64,000 nt of DNA from assembly GCA_964425575.1 (NCBI GenBank), contig CAYRMN010000001.1, forward strand, positions 12,774-76,773, given 5' to 3'. Made by a program: the position numbers and the translations under genes. Source of the stretch: CAYRMN01 sp964425575. GTDB taxonomy: Bacteria > Patescibacteriota > Patescibacteriia > 2-12-FULL-60-25. Of the stretch, positions 1 to 7,480 are shown piece after piece; within the stretch, counting starts at the first letter, position 1; every line of letters starts with the position of its first letter. Under the pieces are notes generated by a model. The model saw nothing but the letters and a program-made list of their open reading frames with translations. It was not told the DNA's origin and made no database searches.

Positions 1-888
1 ATCATCACAACTCCTGGTCCTGGGGGCGGACCACATGTCAGCGTCATGAGTGGAATGCTCGAGAATCTCGGGAGAGATTTTTTCCCATACGATGCATCCA
101 TGACGGACGGCGTAACAATCGCGCTTGTAAAAAGTCCACAAGGGATAAGTATCGTGACTGGCATTGAGAGCTGGTCTTTGCCTCTGGTGAAGCGATTTGT
201 TCTTTTCCCGGAGTTCAAACAAACAGCTGAGTTTCTTGCCTTTGATCCAAGCTGGAAATTCGGAGTTACTCTAGCGGCCTTTGATGTTGATCATGATGGT
301 TATGATGAAATTGCGGTCGTTGGGAACGGAGGAAGCTCACCCGAAATGCGCCTCTTTGATGCATACGGAACGCTCATGCGTGCGCATTCTTTACTAGACG
401 CCGCCTATCGAGGAGGATTCTCTTTAGTTCAAGCTGACAGTCTCAATAGTAAAGATATGCGGCCTGAATTACTCGCTATCCCAACAACACCTATTGTCAC
501 AGGTCCGGTTGATACGGAGCGTTCTATTCAGATTGATATTAGTGAACAGCGTTTATATGCGTATGAACATGGAAGAATCGCGAAGAGCTTTCTGGTATCG
601 ACAGGAGTGCGACGTCATCCGACCCCGATTGGAAAAACCACGATTTTAAAAAAAGTACCTGTTATGGACTATCGGTGGAATTACGGTCCTGGAAATCCTG
701 ATAATTATGATCTTCCTAACGTACGCTTTAATTTAAAAATTTTCTCCAATATTTTTATCCATACGGCGTATTGGCATAACAATTTTGGACATCCGATGAG
801 CCACGGTTGCGTGAATACATCACTGGAGGATGCGAAGTGGGTCTACAATTGGGCAGAAGTAGGCACGCCGGTTGAGACGAAAATATAA
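1..888 (+). CDS. L,D-transpeptidase with FG-GAP-like repeats (5' partial)
   Basis: The frame is open from base 1, so the start lies outside the window and 295 residues are visible. The first ~145 residues carry FG-GAP/VCBS-like repeats: a TPGPGGGPHV segment followed by FFPYD, then an AAFDVDHDGYDEI unit, which fits a beta-propeller or calcium-binding surface module. The last ~120 residues are a YkuD L,D-transpeptidase domain with the catalytic motif SHGCVN near residue 267 and an upstream IHTAYWH histidine. Such enzymes make 3-3 peptidoglycan cross-links or attach proteins to the wall, using a cysteine nucleophile. The fusion suggests an extracellular wall-bound enzyme. The 46-888 part alone would also be an ORF, but the repeat clearly continues upstream of that ATG. 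Confidence 0.85.
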   Translation: MITTPGPGGGPHVSVMSGMLENLGRDFFPYDASMTDGVTIALVKSPQGISIVTGIESWSLPLVKRFVLFPEFKQTAEFLAFDPSWKFGVTLAAFDVDHDGYDEIAVVGNGGSSPEMRLFDAYGTLMRAHSLLDAAYRGGFSLVQADSLNSKDMRPELLAIPTTPIVTGPVDTERSIQIDISEQRLYAYEHGRIAKSFLVSTGVRRHPTPIGKTTILKKVPVMDYRWNYGPGNPDNYDLPNVRFNLKIFSNIFIHTAYWHNNFGHPMSHGCVNTSLEDAKWVYNWAEVGTPVETKI

Positions 889-910
889 GGTCAAAAGTTC
901 TGTATATATT

Positions 911-1006
911 GTCGTCCTGAACGAAGCGTATGCGAAGTTGAAGGATCTATAAAGAAGAATTCTCCTTATAGATCCCTCGACGTCACTTCGTTTTGCTCGG
1001 GACGAC
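911..1006. repeat. 96-bp hairpin repeat, copy 1
   Basis: An imperfect inverted repeat whose ends, gtcgtcctga and gggacgac, pair with each other. The central stem is ggatctata/tatagatcc around an AT-rich loop. A near-identical copy lies in opposite orientation at 19990-20084. Both copies sit between convergent genes, here the transpeptidase and a small lipoprotein. REP/MITE-like element or bidirectional terminator. Confidence 0.85.
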
Positions 1007-1013
1007 AGACGAT

Positions 1014-1202
1014 CTAGTAGGGTCGCGGGATCTTTTCTGCTTCTTTTGGAATGATGGGCTGTTCGGTTGGAGCTGGAGCGGGTGCAGGTTGACGAAGCTC
1101 TGCTTGAGTAGGTCTTCTCGCTGATGAGGTATCTAAAGAGCAGCCTGCGCCAAAGAGACTTATGCTCACTGCGAGAATAGCAAGGAGAGGGAACAATCTC
1201 AT
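1014..1202 (-). CDS. small lipoprotein
   Basis: A 62-residue protein with a typical lipoprotein signal: MRLF start, hydrophobic stretch of about 17 residues, then the lipobox FGAGC with Cys21 as the lipidation site. The mature part is short and rich in Pro and Ala (PAPAPAPTEQP), as in surface linkers. I chose the ATG at 1202 because it gives a canonical signal peptide; a longer frame to 1271 adds a charged segment that would spoil it and overlaps the next gene. No recognised domain. It is convergent with the upstream transpeptidase and separated from it by the hairpin repeat. Confidence 0.6.
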   Translation of the reverse strand: MRLFPLLAILAVSISLFGAGCSLDTSSARRPTQAELRQPAPAPAPTEQPIIPKEAEKIPRPY

Positions 1203-1253
1203 ACAAGAATTATTTGCGAGTAATGCGCGGTCAGTATACCATCTTTTCATTGT

Positions 1254-2603
1254 ATGAACATTTCTTTTCATGGGGCGGCACGAGAAGTGACAGGTTCATG
1301 TTATTTGGTGGAGACGGGACATACGCGTGTGTTGATTGATTGTGGCATGTTTCAGGGCTCGGCGTTTGCCGATGCAAAAAACTTTCGTGAATTTGGTTTT
1401 GATCCTGCGACAATTGATGCGGTGATTATTACGCATGCGCATCTTGATCATGTTGGCCGTCTTCCAAAATTGTTTAAGGATGGGTTTCGGGGCAAGGTGT
1501 ATGCAACTCCACCCACGAGACAGCTCGCACATATCGTTCTAGATGACGCCGAGCAGATCATGGAAGAAGACCATCGTCGAACGGCGCGCCCCAAGCTCTA
1601 TGAAAAAAAAGATGTCGAACGGGTTGTTGAGCGCTTCGTTGACGTCGAGTATGAGCGGTCCATGAAACTCGAAGGACTTTCATTCCGTTTTCGTGATGCA
1701 GGACATATTTTTGGAAGTGCCTTTGTAGAGATTGAGGAGCGAGGCGGTGCGCGTGTTGTTTTTTCCGGCGATGTCGGGAATCGAGACGTTCCCATTCTTC
1801 GTCCTACTGAGCAGATTGCCGAGTGTGATGCCTTGGTGGTCGAGTCAACCTATGGGAATCGATTGCATGAAGATGAATCCACGCGTGAAGCTCGTTTGCG
1901 TAGCGTTATTCAAGATACCATTAAACAAAATGGAGTATTGATTATTCCGGCGTTTGCAATTGAGCGAACGCAGGAGGTGGTCTACGAATTGAATCACTTG
2001 GTGGAAAATAAATTGATTCCTTCGGTAGATATTTATCTCGATAGCCCAATGGCCACCAAGGTGATCAAGGTGATCGAACAATATCCGCAATACTACGCGA
2101 AAGAAGCGACGCGTCTCGTGGCTACAGGTGATGATATGTTCACCTTTCCGCGATTGCACGTAACAACAACGCGTGAGGAATCAAAGATGATTAATGACAA
2201 GCCGCGACCAAAAGTCATTATTTCTGGTTCGGGGATGATGAATGGCGGGCGTATTCGTCATCATTTGATCCGCTATTTAAGTGATGCGCGCTCAACCATT
2301 CTCATTATCGGCTATCAGGCTCACGGAACGCTTGGCAGGCAACTTTATACCGGAGAAAAGCATGTCACGATCATGGAAGAGCGCGTTGAAGTGCGTGCGA
2401 AGGTGACCTCTATTGGAGCCTATAGTGCCCACGCGGATCAAAAAAAACTACTCGATTGGGTTGCTTCGGCTAAATCAAGGCCAACACAGGTCTACTGTAC
2501 GCATGGGGAAGAGGATGCGGCCGCAGCGCTGGCGACGCGTGTTACTGAGGAGCTCGGTATTGCGACGCACGTCCCTCGTTTTGAGGAGACGATTCAACTA
2601 TGA
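1254..2603 (+). CDS. MBL-fold beta-CASP ribonuclease family protein
   Basis: A 449-residue metallo-beta-lactamase protein of the beta-CASP (CPSF73/YSH1-like) group that processes RNA in the cytoplasm. Visible motifs: the zinc motif HAHLDH near residue 62, GHIFGSAF with a further His near 150, FSGDVGN (Asp ligand) near 170, the beta-CASP segment with DSPMA near 270, SGSGMMNGGR near 325, and the C-terminal SAHAD motif near 391. Length is typical for bacterial members. The next gene starts inside its stop codon (ATGA), so the two are co-transcribed. Exact substrate cannot be read from the sequence. Confidence 0.88.
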   Translation: MNISFHGAAREVTGSCYLVETGHTRVLIDCGMFQGSAFADAKNFREFGFDPATIDAVIITHAHLDHVGRLPKLFKDGFRGKVYATPPTRQLAHIVLDDAEQIMEEDHRRTARPKLYEKKDVERVVERFVDVEYERSMKLEGLSFRFRDAGHIFGSAFVEIEERGGARVVFSGDVGNRDVPILRPTEQIAECDALVVESTYGNRLHEDESTREARLRSVIQDTIKQNGVLIIPAFAIERTQEVVYELNHLVENKLIPSVDIYLDSPMATKVIKVIEQYPQYYAKEATRLVATGDDMFTFPRLHVTTTREESKMINDKPRPKVIISGSGMMNGGRIRHHLIRYLSDARSTILIIGYQAHGTLGRQLYTGEKHVTIMEERVEVRAKVTSIGAYSAHADQKKLLDWVASAKSRPTQVYCTHGEEDAAAALATRVTEELGIATHVPRFEETIQL

Positions 2604-3532
2604 GTTGGTTTGTATTTGCAGCCATCGGTCACTTGTTGAACGGTGTTGCGTTTGTGATCGATAAGGCGTTGCTAACCTCTGCCTTTAAACGAAGCGCGAC
2701 CTATGCTGGTTTCATCGGTGGGCTATCTGCCATTGCGATTATTGGCATTCCGTGGATTCATGCTTGGCCATCTTTATCGATCTGGCCGGCGGTGATTGGG
2801 TTTGGTGCATTGTTCGTATTTGGTCTCTGGGTTTTTTTTGAAGCACTTCGTCGTTCAGAGGCAACGCGAGTTGTGCCGCTGGTGGGTGCGCTTGTGCCGC
2901 TCATGACATTCATTCAAAGCAGTTTCTTCTTTCAGGAGCACCTGATCGCGCGGAGCCTGATCGGACTATTTGCCCTCATTCTCGCAACATGGATGTTGAC
3001 GATCGGAACGAAATTACAGCCTACGTCGTGGCGGGTCATTGGACTGTGTGCGGTTTCTGGTTGGCTGTTTGCTACGGCAACACTTTGCGGAAAATATGCC
3101 TTTGATCGTGGCGATTTTGTAGGTGTATTGGTCGCCTCTCGACTTGTCGCTGGTTTAGTTGGCATCTGTATTATTGTGATGCAACAGTCAGTTCGGATGG
3201 AGATCGGTGCGCTCTTCGTTTCAAAGCAAGGTTCCCGTCTGCGCGGGGATGACAGAACAAAAGGCAGTTCAATCTGGATTAAACTCGCCCCGCTCTTCGG
3301 ACAGTTGTGTGGGGCGATTGGATTTGTGTTGATTCATATTGCGATTCGGACAGGCAGTGTTTCTATTGTAAATGCGCTGCAAGCCGTTCAATACGCATTT
3401 CTCGTTATCGCTGCCTTGGCGCTTCGGTCAATCGCACCTCGTTTGTTGGGGGAGGATCTAAGCCGGAAAGCGCTGATTATAAAAGGAGGTGCTCTCGTTG
3501 TAACAGCGTTGGGACTGTATCTTGTTGCGTAA
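2600..3532 (+). CDS. EamA/DMT-family permease with inserted repeat peptide
   Basis: A 310-residue integral membrane protein with about ten hydrophobic helices, built as two EamA-type halves; each half shows the pattern of a helix followed by EALRRSEATRVVPLVGALVP-like loop residues (first half near 100). Such proteins move small metabolites or drugs, substrate unknown. It overlaps the upstream nuclease by 4 bases. Around residues 209-219 the reading frame carries a segment SRLRGDD encoded by a palindromic repeat of the cccgtctgcgcgggg type; this lies in a polar loop between helices, so the gene probably tolerates it. Inner-membrane location is inferred from the helices. Confidence 0.85.
   Translation: MSWFVFAAIGHLLNGVAFVIDKALLTSAFKRSATYAGFIGGLSAIAIIGIPWIHAWPSLSIWPAVIGFGALFVFGLWVFFEALRRSEATRVVPLVGALVPLMTFIQSSFFFQEHLIARSLIGLFALILATWMLTIGTKLQPTSWRVIGLCAVSGWLFATATLCGKYAFDRGDFVGVLVASRLVAGLVGICIIVMQQSVRMEIGALFVSKQGSRLRGDDRTKGSSIWIKLAPLFGQLCGAIGFVLIHIAIRTGSVSIVNALQAVQYAFLVIAALALRSIAPRLLGEDLSRKALIIKGGALVVTALGLYLVA
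3226..3256 (+). repeat. in-frame palindromic repeat element inside the EamA gene
   Basis: The stretch contains ttcccgtctgcgcggggatgac, the usual shape of a dispersed bacterial palindromic repeat (arms tccc/ggga). It translates without a stop as SRLRGDD in a loop of the transporter. Assigned by resemblance to known intragenic palindromic elements; only one clear copy is in this window. Confidence 0.45.
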
Positions 3533-3533
3533 T

Positions 3534-4544
3534 ATGAAGATATTGCTTCGTGTGCTTACAATTATGGGCATCGTGTGTGGCATGATCCTTTTCGTATTTA
3601 TCTTACTGAGCCTATGGCCTATATCAGACCCTACACGACTAGCACCAAAGCTTGGAGTAACGTTTAGTCGAACATACGCCACACAGGAACTTGGACTGGA
3701 TGCCGATGCAGTACTTCATGAGGCGTTGGATGATTTGGGAATTCGTCGTTTTCGGATTCCCGTTTATTGGAAGGAGGTAGAGCAAAACATGGGTCAATGG
3801 GATTTTCAAGCAGTAGATCGTGATTTGGCTGAGATTCGTCAGCGAAACGGCGAGGTCGTATTAGCGATTGGTCAAAAATTACCACGCTGGCCTGAATGCT
3901 GGACCCCTGATTGGGCTTCGCAGCTCTCATCAGACGCTCGTCATCAGAAGGTGCTAGCATATATTGAAACAGTTGTAGAACGGTATACGCACCATCCGGA
4001 AGTTATTGGTTGGCAGGTAGAAAACGAGGCACATTTTGCCTATGGAATATGTCCGCCGCCAGATTTTGATCTCATTCGAGCTGAGATGGCATTGGTCCAT
4101 CGCCTTGATCCTCGTCGACCAATAAGTACGACAGAATCAGGAGAGCTGTCTGCCTGGACAACCTTTCGTCATGATGTTGATCGGATCGGTGTGAGTTTGT
4201 ATCGCGTCATTAAGAATCGCTATATAGGCATTACGCATTATTGGATGTTCACACCTCAATTTTATTTTCGAAAAGCCCAAGCTATTCACGCGATCGGTGG
4301 TGGGCCGGTATATATTAGCGAGCTTCAGATGGAACCGTGGGCCACTCGCGCTTTGCGCGAAGAGCCTTTGTCTGATCAGTTACGAATATTCCCGCTTCAG
4401 CAGATGAAAGAAACGGGTGCCTTTGCTCGCGCCACGCATTTATCGCCCATCGATCTCTGGGGTCTTGAGTGGTGGTATTGGATGAAAACGACTCAGAATC
4501 ATCCGGAATATTGGGAAGAGGCGAAGGATATATTCAAGCAATAA
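3534..4544 (+). CDS. membrane-anchored clan GH-A glycosidase-like protein
   Basis: A 336-residue protein with an N-terminal signal anchor (about 22 hydrophobic residues after MKILLR) and a TIM-barrel-like domain. The motif WQVENE near residue 163 resembles the acid/base Asn-Glu of clan GH-A (GH5/GH42-like) glycosidases, and YISELQMEPW near 260 offers a second Glu as nucleophile. IRRFRIPVYWKEVE near 70 also fits this fold. An upstream TTG at 3522 would add four residues and overlap the transporter stop; the ATG at 3534 is preferred. It would act on glycans outside the membrane; family and substrate are not certain. Confidence 0.7.
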   Translation: MKILLRVLTIMGIVCGMILFVFILLSLWPISDPTRLAPKLGVTFSRTYATQELGLDADAVLHEALDDLGIRRFRIPVYWKEVEQNMGQWDFQAVDRDLAEIRQRNGEVVLAIGQKLPRWPECWTPDWASQLSSDARHQKVLAYIETVVERYTHHPEVIGWQVENEAHFAYGICPPPDFDLIRAEMALVHRLDPRRPISTTESGELSAWTTFRHDVDRIGVSLYRVIKNRYIGITHYWMFTPQFYFRKAQAIHAIGGGPVYISELQMEPWATRALREEPLSDQLRIFPLQQMKETGAFARATHLSPIDLWGLEWWYWMKTTQNHPEYWEEAKDIFKQ

Positions 4545-4586
4545 AAGGCGGTTGTCGTCGAGTTCATTATTTTTGATGTCGAATAG

Positions 4587-4615
4587 TTGACGTAAAGGCG
4601 GTTTTTCGTTATACT
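4587..4615 (+). promoter_or_regulatory. promoter of typA
   Basis: TTGACG (4587-4592), 17-base spacer, TATACT (4610-4615). Ten bases separate the -10 box from the ATG at 4626, so the transcript would have at most a 3-4 base leader. Confidence 0.7.
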
Positions 4616-4625
4616 TCGCCCACTT

Positions 4626-6471
4626 ATGGAACTACGCAATATCGCTATCATCGCACACGTTGACCACGGTAAAACAACCCTGGTTGATTCGTTGTTGAAA
4701 CAGTCAGAAACGTTCTCTGAACGTGGTTTGGAAGGGGAAACTATCATGGATTCAAACGAGCTTGAACGAGAACGTGGCATTACGATTCTGTCCAAGAACG
4801 CAGCCGTAACGTTTAAGAATACCAAAATCAATATCGTTGATACCCCTGGACACGCTGACTTCGGCGGTGAGGTGGAGCGTATTATGAACTTGGTAGATGG
4901 TGCCTTATTGCTTGTCGACGCGAAAGAAGGACCGATGCCTCAGACCCGGTTCGTGCTCAAAAAGGCGATTGCCGCCGGCCATCGGATCATCGTGGTCATT
5001 AACAAGATTGATAAGCCGGACGCACGTCCAGATTGGGTGTTGAATCAAACGTTTGATTTGTTTGTTACCTTGGGCGCGAATGATCGTCAGACAGACTTTC
5101 CAGTTGTGTATGCCTCTGCCAAACAGGGCAAGGCTGGACTTACGGAAGATCTCTCAAGCATGACCAACATCAAACCGTTATTTGATAAGATTATTGAAGA
5201 GATTCCGGCTCCCACCACAGATCCGAACGGCCCATTGCAGGTTTCGGTCGCAAACGTCAGCTATGATAACTATAAGGGTAAGACAGCAATTGGCCGCGTC
5301 GTACGTGGAACGCTTAAGGTTGGACCGGTTGCGTGCCGATGGGCCTACAGATGATCGTCATCTCGGCGGCGGCACTGACCGTGATGGCAAACAAGCTGCT
5401 GCGAAGGTTACCTCGGTTATGGTATTTGAAGGCATGGGACGACGTGATGTCACCGAAGCTCCTGCTGGTGAAATTGTTGCGTTTGCAGGCGTGGAAGGGA
5501 TCAATATTGGTGAGACTATCGCGGATGTGAATGCGCCGGAAGCACTGCCCGTCATGAAGATTGAGGAGCCAACCGTCAAAATGACGTTTGGAGTCAATAC
5601 GTCGCCATTTAACGGTAAAGAGGGTCAATATACGACCTCACGCAACATCAAAGAGCGCTTGGAACGGGAATTGCAGAATGATGTGGCGTTGCGTGTTGAG
5701 CCGGGGTTGTCTGCTGAAAGCTTTGTGGTATCTGGTCGTGGCGAACTGCATTTATCTATCTTAATTGAAAAAATGCGTCGCGAGGGATTTGAGCTTCAAG
5801 TTTCACGTCCTCAGGTTATTTTCAAGGACATTGATGGTCAAAAGAGCGAGCCATTTGAGGAGGTTTCATTGGAAGCCCCAGAAAACATGGCCGGCTCAGT
5901 GATCGAAAAATTAGGTCGTCGCAAAGGCGAGCTGAAGGATATGCGCTCAGAAAACGGCACAACCTATCTTGAATTCGTTATCCCAACTCGTGGTTTGATC
6001 GGCTATCGTAATGAATTCATGATGGATACACGCGGCCAGGGAATCATGAACTCGTTATTTCTTGGATACCGACCGCATGCTGGTGATCTTATATCAGGCA
6101 GCCATGGTTCGTTGATTTCTTTTGAATCGGGCGTGTCGAACTCCTATGGCTTAGTTGCTGCTCAGGAGCGTGGACAACTCTTTATTGGTGCTGGCGTCGC
6201 TGTGTATGAGGGTATGGTTATCGGACAAAATGCCAAGCCAGAAGATTTGATGGTCAATGTATGCAAGGAAAAGAAATTGTCCAACATGCGCTCAAAAGGA
6301 GATGGTGTATCAGAAGGACTAGATACGCCTCGTACCATGACGCTCGAAGAAGCGCTCGAATTTATTGGCGATGACGAGCTTGTAGAAGTTACTCCAAAGA
6401 GTCTGCGTGTCCGTAAATTGTTTCTCAAAGAATTTGAACGCAAGCGATCCTCGCAGAGCAATGGGGGATAA
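4626..6471 (+). pseudogene. typA: TypA/BipA ribosome-associated GTPase, frameshifted
   Basis: Translational GTPase acting on the ribosome in stress and assembly. The first frame (4626 to about 5334) has the G-domain: HVDHGKTT (G1, residues 11-18), RGIT, DTPGH and NKID. The second frame (about 5335 to 6471) carries domain II, the EF-G-like domains and the family-specific C-terminus (PTRGLIGYR, RPHAGDLISG). The break falls at gttgcgtgccgat: adding two bases (gttgcg-cg-tgccgat) restores GPVARADGPTDD and one 615-residue protein, the normal family length. Both halves are fully conserved, so a sequencing or assembly error is more likely than decay, though a real mutation cannot be excluded. Confidence 0.85.
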
Positions 6472-6490
6472 AAGAGGTAATGATGAAAGA

Positions 6491-6513
6491 AGGCTCCGTG
6501 CGGAGCCTTTTTG
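6491..6513 (+). terminator. rho-independent terminator after typA
   Basis: ggctccg-tg-cggagcc stem followed by five T, 20 bases after the typA stop. Confidence 0.85.
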
Positions 6514-6572
6514 TTATATATTTTTGCTCTCGCGGATTTTATTTCGACGTGCTACATTTTTGCAGCTTCTCT

Positions 6573-7160
6573 ATGCCGACTCGACGCGAAATCGTTCTCG
6601 ATATCGAAACCCAAAATACCTTTCAGGATGTAGGTGCCTATAACCCGACATTGCTCGATATTTCGTTGGTCGGGGTTTATTTTTATGAAACAGATACGTT
6701 TGAGGCGTTTTTAGAAGACGATCTTCCGAAGCTGTGGCCACGATTGGAGCGATCAGGTCGGATTATTGGGTATAATCTTTTTGGCTTTGATTATCCCTGC
6801 ATGCAGTCGTATTACACGGGTGATTTGATGAAGCTGCCCACGATCGATATCATGCTCGAATTGGAAAAACGTATCGGATTTCGAGTAAAACTTGATGACG
6901 TAGCGCATGCTACCTTGGGTGTAGGGAAGAGCGGCCACGGTCTTCAGGCGGTCGAATTTTGGAAAAAAGGCGAAATTGAGAAATTAAAAGAGTACTGTCT
7001 TCAGGATGTGCGCATTACAAGAGATGTGTATGAGCACGCACTGGACAAGCAACAAATCGCTTTTTTTGACCGTATGGGTCAGAAACAATGGGTTCCAATG
7101 CCGATTACGTTACCCATGCCTGATGCCAAGCCGTCAATCAATTTAAGCCTTGGCTTATAG
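6573..7160 (+). CDS. DnaQ-like/RNase_H_2 3'-5' exonuclease
   Basis: A 195-residue protein with the three exonuclease motifs of the ribonuclease H-like DEDD superfamily: IVLDIET (Exo I, residues 7-13), GYNLFGFDYP (Exo II, near 66) and YCLQDVRIT (Exo III, YxxxD type, near 144). It resembles the YprB/RNase_H_2 group acting on single-stranded DNA or RNA ends. The ATG at 6573 starts directly at the domain (MPTRREIV); an earlier ATG at 6480 would read through the typA terminator and is rejected. Single gene; the RNR operon promoter follows. Confidence 0.75.
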   Translation: MPTRREIVLDIETQNTFQDVGAYNPTLLDISLVGVYFYETDTFEAFLEDDLPKLWPRLERSGRIIGYNLFGFDYPCMQSYYTGDLMKLPTIDIMLELEKRIGFRVKLDDVAHATLGVGKSGHGLQAVEFWKKGEIEKLKEYCLQDVRITRDVYEHALDKQQIAFFDRMGQKQWVPMPITLPMPDAKPSINLSLGL

Positions 7161-7190
7161 CTGAGTTATCCACATCTGTCTTTAGCTATA

Positions 7191-7208
7191 ACCACTACAT
7201 ATTGTGGT
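7191..7208. promoter_or_regulatory. NrdR box 1
   Basis: accactacatattgtggt, close to the known 16-bp NrdR palindrome (acaCwAtATaTwGtgt). Its centre is 32 bp (three helical turns) from that of box 2, the standard NrdR geometry upstream of ribonucleotide reductase genes. Confidence 0.8.
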
Positions 7209-7213
7209 ATAAT
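7208..7213 (+). promoter_or_regulatory. -10 element of the nrd promoter
   Basis: A perfect TATAAT between the two NrdR boxes; a bound NrdR would cover it. No convincing -35 box at 16-18 bases upstream. Transcription from here gives a leader of about 260 bases. Confidence 0.6.
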
Positions 7214-7222
7214 CAAAACATG

Positions 7223-7240
7223 ACCACAATATGTAGTGGT
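7223..7240. promoter_or_regulatory. NrdR box 2
   Basis: accacaatatgtagtggt, the exact reverse complement of box 1. The pair could also form an 18-bp stem in DNA or RNA, but the 32-bp centre spacing and RNR context favour a repressor site. Confidence 0.8.
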
Positions 7241-7379
7241 CGAAGGTTTCAGAAGGATCTTTCTCATCCATGATGTTTTGGAGCGGCCCTACTACAAATG
7301 AAGGAGGAAGGAAGGCCACTTCACAACAGCAATTGATCAACTCTGGGGCATCATCTCACGATGTGCGTTGGAGATATCG

Positions 7380-7434
7380 ACTGACATGTGCGTACATCAC
7401 GAATTGATGCACGATCAATTCGTAGTTTGTCAGT
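7380..7434 (+). ncRNA. candidate structured leader of the nrd operon
   Basis: An outer stem actgaca/tgtcagt (7380-7386 with 7428-7434) encloses a perfect 10-bp hairpin acgaattgat/atcaattcgt (7399-7408 with 7414-7423) and a small tgt-gcg-aca-like hairpin, giving a three-way shape 47 bases before the nrdB start. The rest of the leader (7241-7379) shows no known riboswitch; a 45-codon ORF from 7271 overlaps the structure but has no supporting evidence. Confidence 0.4.
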
Positions 7435-7480
7435 TTATTGAAACCTGTAAACGTACTTACTATCCATCAATTCCGTTTTT

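Noticed and set aside
7271..7408. 45-codon frame in the nrd leader
   Set aside because: No ribosome site and it runs into the hairpin; cannot be told from chance. Also considered and rejected: a cobalamin riboswitch, since no B12-box pattern was found.
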